Below, piece after piece: positions 15,667 to 24,397 of a stretch of DNA of 64,000 nt; position 1 is the first letter of the stretch; each line of letters opens with the position of its first letter. Source of the DNA: Rhodoferax_B sp049316285. Lineage in GTDB: Bacteria > Pseudomonadota > Gammaproteobacteria > Burkholderiales > Burkholderiaceae_C. A program made the position numbers and the translations under genes. The notes under the pieces are model-generated. The model did not search any database. It was not told the origin of the DNA and worked only from the letters and a program-made list of their open reading frames with translations. The DNA lies in contig NZ_JBMOXA010000021.1 of NCBI RefSeq assembly GCF_049316285.1, positions 1 to 64,000 on the forward strand, written 5' to 3'.

Positions 15667-16737
15667 ATGAACGCCATCGCCAACCAAGCCGCTGTGCCAA
15701 ACACCCGGCGGCTCACGGGCAAAACCGTACTCTGGCTGGGGGCCGCACTGGTGCTGGCCAGCCTGGTCGCGGCCAGCGCGCAGGGCGCCTACGCCATTGC
15801 GCCACTGGATATCCTGAAAACCCTTTGGGGCGCGCTGTTTGGCGGGCTAGACGGTTCGCCCGAGCAGCTCGTCTTCATGAACATTCGCCTGCCGCGGCTG
15901 CTTTTGGGCGTGGCCGCAGGCGCCGGCCTGGGCCTGTCGGGGGCGTTGATGCAAGGCATCTTTCGCAACCCCCTGGCCGATCCCGGCCTCATTGGTGTGA
16001 GCAGCGGCGCCGCGCTCGCTGCAGGCGTCACCATCGTCCTGGGCAGCAGCTATTTCCCCGACCTGCCACGCACGGTGGGCAGTTGGCCGCTGGTGCTCAT
16101 GGCCTTTGGCGGCGGCATGGCGGTCACGTTGCTGATCTACATGTTGTCGCAGTCCGAGGGCGGCACCCGCATCAGCCTGATGCTTTTGGCCGGCATCGCC
16201 ATCAACGCCCTTGCGGGCGCGGGCCTGGGCTATCTCAACTTCCTGGCCACAGACGAGCAATTGCGCAACATCCAGTTCTGGATGCTGGGCAGCCTGGGCG
16301 GCGGGCGCTGGAGTGCTGTGCTGCTGGTGTTCAGTATTGTTTTGATCGCTATCTCCGCAGGCCTGTTCTGCGCCAGGCCGCTGAATGCGATTGCATTGGG
16401 TGAGGCGCAAGCGGCGTTGCTGGGGGTGGATGTGGAGCGCATCAAGCGGCGCGTTGTGCTGGTCACCGCGATGGCGGTAGGAGCCATCACCGCCACCACC
16501 GGCATCATTGGTTTTGTCGGCCTGCTGGCGCCGCACTGCATACGCCTGATCGCCGGGCCCGACCACCGCATCGTCCTGCCCGGCTCGGCCATGCTGGGGG
16601 CGGCCCTGGTGCTGCTGGCCGACGCCGTGGCGCGCACCATCGTGCAGCCGGCCGAGTTGCCGTTGGGTGTGTTGACCGCGTTTGTGGGTGTGCCGTTTTT
16701 CCTGCTGTTGTTGCGTCAGTTCAAGGGGCGGGTGTGA
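15667..16737 (+). CDS. hmuU: Heme ABC transporter permease (FecCD/BtuC family)
   Basis: A 356-aa inner-membrane permease with about ten helices. Family hallmarks are RLPRLLLGVAAGAGLGLSGA, QGIFRNPLADPGLIGVSSGA, and GFVGLLAPHCIRLIAGPDHR (the site contacting the ATPase). It forms a homodimer with two HmuV subunits to import heme. It overlaps hmuV by one base (TGATG). Confidence 0.96.
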   Translation: MNAIANQAAVPNTRRLTGKTVLWLGAALVLASLVAASAQGAYAIAPLDILKTLWGALFGGLDGSPEQLVFMNIRLPRLLLGVAAGAGLGLSGALMQGIFRNPLADPGLIGVSSGAALAAGVTIVLGSSYFPDLPRTVGSWPLVLMAFGGGMAVTLLIYMLSQSEGGTRISLMLLAGIAINALAGAGLGYLNFLATDEQLRNIQFWMLGSLGGGRWSAVLLVFSIVLIAISAGLFCARPLNAIALGEAQAALLGVDVERIKRRVVLVTAMAVGAITATTGIIGFVGLLAPHCIRLIAGPDHRIVLPGSAMLGAALVLLADAVARTIVQPAELPLGVLTAFVGVPFFLLLLRQFKGRV

Positions 16738-17567
16738 TGGCGGCCGTGATGTCTGAATCATTACCCCGGCAAAGCTTGGGTGGCAGCCTGCAAGCCGACC
16801 GCGTAGGCCTGCGTCTGGGCGGCAAGACGGTGCTGCAGCCCTGCAGCCTGGTGATCCCGTCGGGGCAGGTTACCGCCATTCTGGGCCCCAATGGAGCGGG
16901 CAAATCCAGCCTGCTGAGCTTGTTGTCGGGCCAGCGCGCACTGCAGTCGGGCACGGTGCGCATCAACGGCACTGCGCTGGGCGAGCGCTCCGCCGCCGAA
17001 TGGGCACTGCGCCGCGCGCTGCTGCCGCAAGACACCGCCACCGCATTCGACTTCTCGGTGCGCGACGTGGTCGAGCTGGGACGTTTTCCGCACCGCCGTC
17101 AACCGAGTGTGGATGAGGCCCGCATCATCGACGACGCCCTGCGTTTGACCGATGTCTACGCGCTGCAGCACCGGGTGCTGAATTCACTCTCGGGTGGCGA
17201 AAAGGCGCGCGCCCAATTGGCCCGTGTGCTGGCGCAGATCTGGCTGCCGCGCGCCGATGGCCAGCCGCGCTGGCTGCTGCTCGACGAGCCCACCGCCGCG
17301 CTCGACTTCTCACACCAGCACGGAGTGCTGCAAGCCGTGCGTTCGTGGGCGGTAGAGCAGGGCGTGGGCGTGGTGGCGGTGCTGCACGATGTGAACCTCG
17401 CGCTGCGTTACTGCGACCAGGCCGTGGTGCTGCACCAGGGCGCCATCCACTGCCAAGGCCCGGCACGCGAAGTGCTGACACCGCAGCGCCTGGCCGATGT
17501 ATGGGGTGTGCACGCCGAACCGGTGGTTGCGCAGGATGGCATGGGGCAGTTGCTGATCACGGCTTGA
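16737..17567 (+). CDS. hmuV: Heme ABC transporter ATP-binding protein
   Basis: A 276-aa ATPase of the heme importer. Walker A GPNGAGKS lies near residue 50, the signature LSGGEKARAQLARVLAQ near 155 and Walker B WLLLDEPTAALD near 180, followed by the switch His in VLHDVNLALRYCDQ. The ATG at 16737 overlaps the hmuU stop by one base; a GTG one codon earlier is possible. Last gene of the heme locus and convergent with arfB. Confidence 0.96.
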   Translation: MAAVMSESLPRQSLGGSLQADRVGLRLGGKTVLQPCSLVIPSGQVTAILGPNGAGKSSLLSLLSGQRALQSGTVRINGTALGERSAAEWALRRALLPQDTATAFDFSVRDVVELGRFPHRRQPSVDEARIIDDALRLTDVYALQHRVLNSLSGGEKARAQLARVLAQIWLPRADGQPRWLLLDEPTAALDFSHQHGVLQAVRSWAVEQGVGVVAVLHDVNLALRYCDQAVVLHQGAIHCQGPAREVLTPQRLADVWGVHAEPVVAQDGMGQLLITA

Positions 17568-17627
17568 TTTTGCGGGCACGCAGCTTTACGCCTGCACCAC
17601 CTGTTGCGCCTCTGGCTGGCGCCAGCG

Positions 17628-18026
17628 CTACTCGTGTACCTTGCCCCGCCCGGCCTTGATGTCGGACCGTGTGGACTTGCTCTTCAAGCGCCGCTGCTGG
17701 GAGCCATAGGTCGGCTTGGTGGGTTTGCGGGTGGTGGGGACGTGTGCAGCGGCGGCGACAAATGCTTGCAGCCGCGCCAATGCCGCAGCCTTGTTTTCCT
17801 CCTGGCTGCGGGACTCCTGCGCCTTGAGGAACAACACGCCGTCCTTGGTCACGCGCGAGGCGGGCAGTGCCAGCAAGTTGTTTTTGATGGCTTCTGGAAG
17901 CGACGAGGCGTGGATATTGAAGCGCAGATGCACGGCGCTCGACACCTTGTTCACGTTCTGCCCGCCCGGGCCTTGGGCGCGCATGGCGGTGAATTCGACT
18001 TCTTCTGGCACAACGATGGGCGGCAT
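17628..18026 (-). CDS. arfB: Alternative ribosome-rescue factor ArfB (YaeJ)
   Basis: A 132-aa peptidyl-tRNA hydrolase that frees ribosomes stalled without a stop codon. The catalytic GGQ is at residues 21-23 (QGPGGQNVNK), typical of class I release factors. The C-terminal tail (RRLKSKSTRSDIKAGRGK) is basic and enters the empty mRNA channel. Length and order match the E. coli protein. Monocistronic on the minus strand between the heme locus and the carboxypeptidase gene. Confidence 0.95.
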   Translation of the reverse strand: MPPIVVPEEVEFTAMRAQGPGGQNVNKVSSAVHLRFNIHASSLPEAIKNNLLALPASRVTKDGVLFLKAQESRSQEENKAAALARLQAFVAAAAHVPTTRKPTKPTYGSQQRRLKSKSTRSDIKAGRGKVHE

Positions 18027-18153
18027 GTGAGGTGTGGGCTTTGTACCCAGGCATTGTCACTGCCCCGATTCCTATTGGTGAAAATCTCTTACATGTAGCC
18101 TTAAAAAAGTGCTATGGGCTCCGCGACAATAAGGGGTCACCACCGGAAATCCC

Positions 18154-19380
18154 ATGTCATCCACGAAATTTGCCCTCCTGCCCCTCGTATTCGCCATAGC
18201 CGCAGGCACCCTGGTGCCCAATGCACCCACTTTTGCAGCCGAGCGCCGCGCAGCCAAGCCGGCTGCGAGCAAAAAGCCCGCAGTTGAGGCCCTGCCGCCA
18301 TTGGCCGGGCAATCCGCTGTGGCCAGCGGTGCGCCAGCCATCCCCGCCAAGGCCTGGCTGGTGATGGACGCCGACTCCGGAGAGGTACTCGCCTGGGCCA
18401 ACCCCGACGAAGCGCTGCCGCCAGCGTCGCTCACCAAGATGATGACCAGCTTCCTGGTCGAGCAGGCCCTTCGTTCGGGCAAGCTCAAGAAGGACGAGCT
18501 GGTTTCCGTCAGCGAGAACGCCTGGTGCCGCGGTTCGAGCACCGAGTCGTGTATGTACCTGCCGCTGAATGGCCAGGCGACGGTGATTGATCTGCTGCGT
18601 GGCATCGTCATCCAGTCGGGTAACGACGCCTCCAAGGCCATCGCCGAGCACATGGCGGGTTCCGAAGCCGGCTTCGCAAAGCTCATGAACGCCGAAGCCA
18701 AGCGCCTTGGCATGACGAACACAAATTTCGTCAACCCCACGGGCCTGCCCGATCCAGCGCACAAGGCTTCTGCCCGAGATCTGGCCATCCTGGCGCGCGC
18801 CATCATCCGCGACAGCGCCGACTACTACTCGATCTACGCCGAGCGTGAGTTCAAGTACAACGGCATCAAACAAGGCAACCGCAATGCCTTGCTCTACACC
18901 GACCCCACGGTTGATGGCTTGAAGACCGGCCACACCGAGGAAGCCGGTTACTGCCTGGTGACCTCCAGCAAGCGCAACGACATGCGCCTGATCACGGTCA
19001 TTCTCAACACCAACAGCGCCAAGGCGCGCGCCGACGAAAGCCGCAAGCTGCTGAGCTGGGGTTTCAGCCAATTCGAGAAGGCCACGCCGTTCCAGCCGAA
19101 CACCTTGGTGACGAATGCCAAGATCAGCTACGGCAAGGCCGACACCGTGGCCGCCGGCCTGGGAGCGCCATGGACGCTGACCGTGCCACGCGGTCAGAAG
19201 GTGCAGACCTCGGTGCAGTTGAAGGCCGATCTGGAAGCGCCGATTGCCAAGGGCGCCGTGATCGGCAAGGTGATCGCAGAGTCCAACGGCAAGCCGATTG
19301 GCGAAACACCGCTGATCGCGCAGGCGGATGTGGAGCGCGCGGGCTTCATGCAACGTTTGTGGCAACGCCTGGTCAAGTAA
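18154..19380 (+). CDS. dacC: D-alanyl-D-alanine carboxypeptidase (PBP5/6 family)
   Basis: A 408-aa periplasmic class C low-molecular-mass penicillin-binding protein that removes the terminal D-Ala of peptidoglycan stem peptides. A signal peptide ends near residue 29. The active-site motifs are S92-LTK95, S155-GN and K257-TG. The catalytic domain is followed by the PBP5 C-terminal beta domain, and the C-terminal RAGFMQRLWQRLVK is an amphipathic membrane anchor. The choice of symbol among dacA/dacC is conventional, not proven. Confidence 0.95.
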   Translation: MSSTKFALLPLVFAIAAGTLVPNAPTFAAERRAAKPAASKKPAVEALPPLAGQSAVASGAPAIPAKAWLVMDADSGEVLAWANPDEALPPASLTKMMTSFLVEQALRSGKLKKDELVSVSENAWCRGSSTESCMYLPLNGQATVIDLLRGIVIQSGNDASKAIAEHMAGSEAGFAKLMNAEAKRLGMTNTNFVNPTGLPDPAHKASARDLAILARAIIRDSADYYSIYAEREFKYNGIKQGNRNALLYTDPTVDGLKTGHTEEAGYCLVTSSKRNDMRLITVILNTNSAKARADESRKLLSWGFSQFEKATPFQPNTLVTNAKISYGKADTVAAGLGAPWTLTVPRGQKVQTSVQLKADLEAPIAKGAVIGKVIAESNGKPIGETPLIAQADVERAGFMQRLWQRLVK

Positions 19381-19474
19381 CCTGGCCTTGTATCAAGCGG
19401 CTGGCCGCGCCAGTGTGCCGGGGGTGATCCGGGCGTGATGAACGCACCGGCCTGGGCACACGGCGCTGGCTGGT

Positions 19475-20443
19475 TTACTCGGCGCGAATGTTCGCGTCTT
19501 CTATCACCTTCTTCCACTTTGCCGCTTCTTTTGCGGCGAAAGCCATCGCTTCTTCTGCCGTGCCACCCGCTGGTTTGATGCTGAGCTCGGCCAGTTTGTC
19601 CTTGGTCTGTTTCTCGTTCAGCACGTAGTTGAGCGACTTGTTCAATTTGCCGGTCACGTCTGCGGGTGTGCCGGCTGGCACCAGCAGCGTGTACCAGACC
19701 ACCATTTCAAAATCCTTCAGGCCTGATTCACTCACGGTGGGCAGGTCGGGGAACATGGGCGAGCGCTGCAGCGACGTCATGGCGATGGCGCGCAGCTTGC
19801 CGGATGCGATCAGCGGCATGGCTTCGGGGGCCAGGATCAGCATGAAGTCCACGTGGCCTGCCATCAGGTCCTGGACGGCCGGCGCACCGCCCTTGTAGGG
19901 GATGTGCACGGCCTGCACACCGGCCGCTTTCAAAAACAGTTCGGTGGCGAGATGGTTGGGTGTGCCTGCGCCCGGCGACGCGTAGTTACGCCCAGGGTTG
20001 GCCTTCAGGTAGCTGAGGAACTCGGCCAGGTTTTTAGCGGGCACGTTGGGGTTGACGGCGATCATGCCCGGCACGTCGGCCACGCGGCCCACGGCGGTCA
20101 GTTCCTTGGTCGCATCGAACGGCAGTTTGGGGAACAGCGTGGGGTTGATGGCCTGCGTTGTGAGCGTGACCAGCAGCAGGGTGTAGCCGTCGGCCGGCGA
20201 CTTGGCGACGGCGCCGGCACCCACGGCTTCGGCGGCGCCGGGGCGGTTGTCGACCACGACCGGCTGGCTCAGATTCTCCGATAGCCGCTGGCCCAAGAAG
20301 CGCGCCAGCACATCGGTTGTGCCCCCCGGCGCATAAGGCACCACAATCTTCACCGGCTTGGTGGGGTAGTCGGCGGCGGCGGCCAGTGTGGCCCAGGCTG
20401 ACAACGCTACCCATGCAATCATCCTTCGGGTCAATGTGCTCAT
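19475..20443 (-). CDS. Tripartite tricarboxylate transporter receptor (TctC/Bug family)
   Basis: A 322-aa periplasmic receptor. Signal peptide to about residue 23 (AAAADYPTKPVKIVVPYAPGG), then the Bug features GGTTDVLARFLGQRLSE, VVDNRPGA and PYKGGAPAVQDLMAGHVDFM. No TctA/TctB membrane genes are adjacent, so it must share a membrane unit encoded elsewhere or act as a sensor, as many Bug proteins do. GAGGAAG precedes its ATG. It is the third gene of a minus-strand operon after two Gfo/Idh/MocA oxidoreductases, so a carbohydrate-derived acid is a plausible ligand. Confidence 0.93.
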   Translation of the reverse strand: MSTLTRRMIAWVALSAWATLAAAADYPTKPVKIVVPYAPGGTTDVLARFLGQRLSENLSQPVVVDNRPGAAEAVGAGAVAKSPADGYTLLLVTLTTQAINPTLFPKLPFDATKELTAVGRVADVPGMIAVNPNVPAKNLAEFLSYLKANPGRNYASPGAGTPNHLATELFLKAAGVQAVHIPYKGGAPAVQDLMAGHVDFMLILAPEAMPLIASGKLRAIAMTSLQRSPMFPDLPTVSESGLKDFEMVVWYTLLVPAGTPADVTGKLNKSLNYVLNEKQTKDKLAELSIKPAGGTAEEAMAFAAKEAAKWKKVIEDANIRAE

Positions 20444-20469
20444 GTCTTCCTCGTTGTAGGTATCGGTGG

Positions 20470-21522
20470 CTAAAGGGATGCGGCGTGGTGCCGCTGCGGC
20501 TCTTCTGCTCCTGCGGAGAGAATTTCTTCTATGAGGCGATGGGTCAGCAGTGCTTCGCGTCCGCTGACGGTGGGTGCGTGCCCATGGGTGATGGCGTCCA
20601 GGAAATCGCGGTGCAGCGCGGTGTGGGCCTCGGGCGAAAAGTCCATGATGGAGTCTCCGCTGCCGGTCTTGGCGTCGCCCTCTACCACCTCGGTTCGCCC
20701 ATCGTGGTGCTGCACCTGCAAACGGCCGCCGACCAAAGACACATTGGCGTGGCTGAACACCAGTTCCATCGACTCCGGGCGACCGGGGTACATGGCGGTG
20801 CTGGCCATGAGGTTGCCCGGTGCACCGTTGCCCAGGGTCAGCAATGCGGACACAAAATCCTCGGTTTCCATCTGGTGGGTGGCTGTGGTCACGACTTGTG
20901 CAGCCACGACTTTGCGCACCCCCACAAGGCTGCGAAACAGATCAATCGAGTGGATGGCCTGCGTCAGCAACACACCGCCGCCGTCGCGCTCCAGCGTGCC
21001 GCGTCCCGGCTGGTCGTAGTAACCGGCTTGCGAGCGCCACCACGGCACCTGGAGAATGCCGGCCTGCAACGGGCCGAGTTCGCCTGCGTTCAGCAACTCA
21101 CGCAGGCGCACCGCTGCGGGGCGGAAGCGATGCTGCAACACCACCCCAAAACACAGCCCGCTGGCATCGGCGATCTGCACCAATTCTTCTGCGCGTTGCA
21201 GCGAGACGTCGAGCGGCTTTTCAACCAGTGTGTGTTTGCCTGCCGCAAGTGTTTGTCTGGCAATCGCCAGATGGGTGTTGGCCGGCGTCGCCAACACCAC
21301 GGCCTGCACGGCCGCGTCTGCCAGAACCTCGTTCAGATCGCTGGTCAGCCGCACGTTCGCCAGCAGCAAGCTCTGGCGCTTCTGATGCACCTGGCCCACT
21401 TTGGCGATGTCTCGGGTCACACACCAGCGCAGATCCATGCGCTCTTGCAAGGCACTGAAACTCGCCAGATGCGGTTCTGCGCCGGGGCCCAGACCCACCA
21501 GCGCGACGCCAATTTTTTTCAT
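20470..21522 (-). CDS. Gfo/Idh/MocA family oxidoreductase (second of a pair)
   Basis: A 350-aa NAD(P)-dependent sugar or cyclitol dehydrogenase-like protein. The N-terminal Rossmann fold begins KKIGVALVGLGPGAEPHL. ATPANTHLAIARQTLAAGKHTLVEKPLD carries the EKP Lys of the family. The C-terminal domain has GGGVLLTQAIHSIDLFRSL, whose His is the usual catalytic base. Start is ATG at 21522, overlapping the upstream stop by one base (TGATG) with AAAGGAAAT upstream; a GTG one codon earlier is possible. Substrate unknown. Confidence 0.9.
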   Translation of the reverse strand: MKKIGVALVGLGPGAEPHLASFSALQERMDLRWCVTRDIAKVGQVHQKRQSLLLANVRLTSDLNEVLADAAVQAVVLATPANTHLAIARQTLAAGKHTLVEKPLDVSLQRAEELVQIADASGLCFGVVLQHRFRPAAVRLRELLNAGELGPLQAGILQVPWWRSQAGYYDQPGRGTLERDGGGVLLTQAIHSIDLFRSLVGVRKVVAAQVVTTATHQMETEDFVSALLTLGNGAPGNLMASTAMYPGRPESMELVFSHANVSLVGGRLQVQHHDGRTEVVEGDAKTGSGDSIMDFSPEAHTALHRDFLDAITHGHAPTVSGREALLTHRLIEEILSAGAEEPQRHHAASL

Positions 21523-22538
21523 CACGTATTTCCTTTTGATGCCAGTGCGTCCGCTTCAAGTGCCAGCCGGCACACGGTGAAGGCGTGTGTATGCGAGATT
21601 GCCGTTTCGGTGCGCTCCTGCACATCCTGGATCAGCTTCTTGAAGAAGGTGATGGGCTCGTCCTGGCAGTCGATATGGCGTGTGCCCTGGCGGTCGCACA
21701 AAAACAAGTGGTCCGTGCCGCTGCGTCCCTGAATGTCCAGGTACTTGCGCAGCTCGATGTAGCCCTCGGTTCCGGTGATGAACAAACGACCGTCGCCCCA
21801 GGTCGGCAGGCCGTCCGGTGTGAACCAGTCGACACGAACATAGCCGCGTGAGAGATTGGTCTTGGATTTCAACGCCACTTCGCCGAAGTCTTGAAAGTCC
21901 GGCCGCGTGGCATGGCCGAAGTGCGCCACTGCGGCGTGGCTGATCTCGGCATCGGCCGAGTGGGTAAGTGTGAGGAACTGGTCGATTTGATGCGAGGCAA
22001 TGTCGACCAGAATGCCGCCGTAATGGGACTTGTCGAAGAACCAGTCGGGACGAATCGATGCGTTCAGGCGATGTGGGCCCAAGCCCAGGGTTTGGACCAC
22101 CTGACCAATCGCGCCCTGTGTGATCAGTCTTTGCGCCATCGCAACCGAGGGCACAATCATGCGCTCTGAAAAACAGATAGCAAAGCGCCGGCCGGTCTCT
22201 TTCACAACCGCTTCTACCTGCTGCAACTGGTTGCGGTCCGTCACGCCGGGCTTGTCGCTGAGCACATCCTTGCCATGCCGCATGGCTTTTATTGCGATCT
22301 CCGCCCGCTGCGCTGGGACCGCCGCTGTCACGATCAGCGCAATGCTCGGGTCTTCATAAAGTTGCGCTGCGGAGTCGACTGCGCGAAGTTGCGGAAACCG
22401 GCTTTGAATGCCCTCCAGTACCTTGGCATCGGTGGACGTAGACAGATAACCGGCACAGTGTGCACCCTCGCGCAGCAGCCCCTCGATGAGGTGGTAGATA
22501 TGCCTGTGGTCGGCGCCAACAACTCCGAAAGTGATCAT
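21522..22538 (-). CDS. Gfo/Idh/MocA family oxidoreductase (first of a pair)
   Basis: A 338-aa dehydrogenase-like protein. The N-terminus MITFGVVGADHRHIYHLIEG departs from the standard GxGxxG. VLSDKPGVTDRNQLQQVE holds the family Lys in DKP rather than EKP, and GGILVDIASHQIDQFLTL holds the catalytic His. It pairs with the following oxidoreductase, possibly as successive steps on the same sugar or as a heteromer. GGAG precedes the ATG. Upstream DNA contains several dyads, described separately. Confidence 0.88.
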   Translation of the reverse strand: MITFGVVGADHRHIYHLIEGLLREGAHCAGYLSTSTDAKVLEGIQSRFPQLRAVDSAAQLYEDPSIALIVTAAVPAQRAEIAIKAMRHGKDVLSDKPGVTDRNQLQQVEAVVKETGRRFAICFSERMIVPSVAMAQRLITQGAIGQVVQTLGLGPHRLNASIRPDWFFDKSHYGGILVDIASHQIDQFLTLTHSADAEISHAAVAHFGHATRPDFQDFGEVALKSKTNLSRGYVRVDWFTPDGLPTWGDGRLFITGTEGYIELRKYLDIQGRSGTDHLFLCDRQGTRHIDCQDEPITFFKKLIQDVQERTETAISHTHAFTVCRLALEADALASKGNT

Positions 22539-22648
22539 CCGTTCAACTCCAGGTAGGGGGTGCTGCTGGCTCTAAGGCGGCCCCAAGCCACACACTGCAA
22601 GACGGCGCTGCTGGCCAAGGTGGCAGCTGGATTCGTACGAGTCGGCCC

Positions 22649-22673
22649 TGAAAACCGATGTAATCGGTATTCA
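22649..22673. promoter_or_regulatory. 25-bp palindromic operator candidate
   Basis: Arms TGAA-n-ACCGAT and ATCGGT-n-TTCA flank a GTA centre at 22660-22662. Ten of eleven arm positions pair. It lies 111 bp before the oxidoreductase operon start. Confidence 0.6.
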
Positions 22674-22708
22674 GGAAAACCTTGCGCCTTTCACACGTGC
22701 CGCAACTG

Positions 22709-22717
22709 TTATCGATA
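22709..22717. promoter_or_regulatory. TATCGATA dyad upstream of the oxidoreductase operon
   Basis: TTATCGATA contains the 8-bp palindrome TATCGATA at 22710-22717, the same as in the pair before the GntR-esterase gene. A related copy, TGATCGATAAC, lies at 22801-22811. Confidence 0.5.
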
Positions 22718-23046
22718 TTCATCAACCCGTTGGTTTCAGCAAAAGACAAGGGATTGATCGGCAGATCAAGCTGACTTTCTAGTCTTCACTTGGCTGATAG
22801 TGATCGATAACATTTGCTCGGTCAAGGAGACAAGTCCTAGAACTTACCCTAGCGCCAACGGCCGGATTGCGGCTCCGGCAGATGGCACAGGGTGTAGGTC
22901 TGGCTGATGGGGCAAAGTTGCGTGGTTCCAGGTCAAAGTCCAGCGACTTTGCGCTGCTGCAGAACGTTACCAAGCCTTAACTTCTCCCGCACGGACCCTG
23001 CTTGATTGCATTGCGCTTTTTGTTCCTTGCGGCATAAGGCTTTTTC

Positions 23047-23514
23047 TCACAGACCAAGGTCAGACAATCCAGGGTGGTCATCTGGCCGACGACCCAGGGG
23101 CCAATGGAACTTCCGCTCTGATTCCTTGATAGGCATGTCATTGATGCATGCGAATCGTCGGCGCATGAGGCCGTCGGCCTCAAATTCCCAGTTCTCGTTC
23201 CCATACGAACGGAACCAGTTCCCGGCGTCGTCGTGCCACTCATAGGCATAGCGAACTGCGATGCGGTTTTCTCCATACAACCAAAGCTCTTTGATGAGCC
23301 TGTAGTCAAGCTCCTTCTTCCACTTTCTCTCAAGGAAAGCCTGGGCCTCGGCTCGACTGTTCGCGAACTCCGCCCGATTGCGCCATTTCGTGTCCAGGGT
23401 GTAGGCCGTCGCGACCTTGGCCGCGTCCCGCGTGTTCCAGCCGTCTTCGGCCAAGCGGACTTTTTCAATAGCGGTTGCGAGTGAGAACGGGGGAAGGGGT
23501 GGGCGAGTTTCCAT
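23047..23514 (-). CDS. DUF1348 (NTF2/SnoaL-fold) protein
   Basis: A 155-aa protein of the DUF1348 family, small cytosolic proteins with the nuclear-transport-factor-2 fold and no firm biochemical role. Family stretches are PLPPFSLATAIEKVRLAEDGWN, AYTLDTKWRNRAEF, RAEAQAFLERKW, IAVRYAYEWHDDAGNWFRSYGNENWEF and WPLGRRPDDHP. The ATG at 23514 (METRPP) is chosen: it has AAGAGGT upstream, while the longer frame runs through the operator repeats. Divergent from a TetR regulator, which probably controls it. Confidence 0.88.
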   Translation of the reverse strand: METRPPLPPFSLATAIEKVRLAEDGWNTRDAAKVATAYTLDTKWRNRAEFANSRAEAQAFLERKWKKELDYRLIKELWLYGENRIAVRYAYEWHDDAGNWFRSYGNENWEFEADGLMRRRFACINDMPIKESERKFHWPLGRRPDDHPGLSDLGL

Positions 23515-23535
23515 GATGTGACCTCTTGAAGTGAT

Positions 23536-23592
23536 GTGGAACGATCTGTCTACGTACGAAATGTAGCGCAGGTGGAACGACCTGTCTACAAT
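23536..23592. promoter_or_regulatory. Tandem 18-bp operators in a divergent promoter
   Basis: GTGGAACGAYCTGTCTAC occurs at 23536-23553 and again at 23572-23589 (17 of 18 identical), starts 36 bp apart. On the minus strand TAGACA (-35), 17 bp and TACATT (-10) give a promoter for the DUF1348 gene that overlaps the second copy. On the plus strand TACAAT at 23587-23592 is a possible -10 for the tetR gene, ending only 6 bp before its ATG. Each copy is a partial dyad, as expected for a TetR-family operator. Confidence 0.65.
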
Positions 23593-23598
23593 GTCTGC

Positions 23599-24168
23599 AT
23601 GAAAACTTCTGAACAATCTTTGGAGTCATTGCCGCCGCGGGAGCGCATCCTGGTGGCAGCCCATGCTCTGTTCTACGGAGAAGGCATCAGGGCTACAGGT
23701 GTTGACAAGATCATTGAGCGGTCGTCTGTCAGCAAGGTCACCTTTTACCGTCAGTACGCAAGCAAAGACGATCTGATCCGTGCTTACCTCGACTACCGCC
23801 ATGGAAAGTGGATTTCCTGGTTCCAGACCAGCTTGGCTGAAGCCAGCGCCACTGGTCTACCAGCGGTGAACGCGCTCGCACAGACCCTCAAGACCTGGTT
23901 CAGCCAACCCGACTTCCGGGGTTGCGCGTTTCTCAATGCAGCCGCTGAACTCGGCTCTTCCGATCCCGAAATCCTCAACACTGTCCGTCGCCACAAGCAA
24001 GAGATGTCGTCCGTGCTCGATGAGCTGTTTGGTGGCGATGCCGTGTCTGCGGGACACCCTGTATCGCTATTGATAGATGGCGCTATCGTTCATGCCCAGA
24101 TGGGTCAGCCGATTGATGAAGTGATGGAGAGCTTTCAAGCCGTGGTCTCAAGAATTTTGCGCAAATAG
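23599..24168 (+). CDS. TetR/AcrR family transcriptional regulator
   Basis: A 189-aa one-component repressor. The helix-turn-helix is at about residues 15-60 (RERILVAAHALFYGEGIRAT, then VSKVTFYRQYASKDDLIRAYL). The C-terminal half is a ligand domain with FRGCAFLNAAAELG, common in the YcdC/TetR_C group. The start is ATG at 23599; an upstream frame extension crosses its own operators. A leaderless mRNA is possible given the adjacent -10. It is predicted to repress itself and the divergent DUF1348 gene through the two repeats. Inducer unknown. Confidence 0.9.
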   Translation: MKTSEQSLESLPPRERILVAAHALFYGEGIRATGVDKIIERSSVSKVTFYRQYASKDDLIRAYLDYRHGKWISWFQTSLAEASATGLPAVNALAQTLKTWFSQPDFRGCAFLNAAAELGSSDPEILNTVRRHKQEMSSVLDELFGGDAVSAGHPVSLLIDGAIVHAQMGQPIDEVMESFQAVVSRILRK

Positions 24169-24397
24169 AGTCGCCAAACGGTTGATGCCTTAGGGCTGGT
24201 CTCAGCACGGCGCCACGTGCCGATCGTGTCGGGGCATAAGGCCAAGACAGCAATTGGCCGCCAATTGCAGCCACCAAAGCGTGGGGCTTTACTCGACCGC
24301 AACCGCTGCAAAGCGGCTGTCGGCGCAACAAGCAGGCTGGTCAAAATACGCATGAGTGATGGTCGAGGAACCGCCAGGGCAAGCCTGAACCCATGCT

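Larger units (their letters stand above)
22539..23046. other. Regulatory region with no gene, upstream of the oxidoreductase operon
   Basis: About 508 bp between the oxidoreductase pair and the DUF1348 gene, with base composition visibly less GC-rich than the flanking operons. Short frames here have no family features. It contains a 25-bp near-perfect palindrome (22649-22673) and two TATCGATA-type dyads (22709-22717 and 22801-22811). I see no convincing -35/-10 pair. Confidence 0.6.

Noticed and set aside
23515..23616. N-terminal extension of the DUF1348 protein by 34 codons
   Set aside because: The extra residues are a translation of the two operator repeats; the shorter start has a good ribosome-binding site.
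24169..24397. Possible gene remnant between tetR and the lipoprotein hydrolase
   Set aside because: Short frames exist on both strands but none shows a recognisable domain, start site or consistent codon use.
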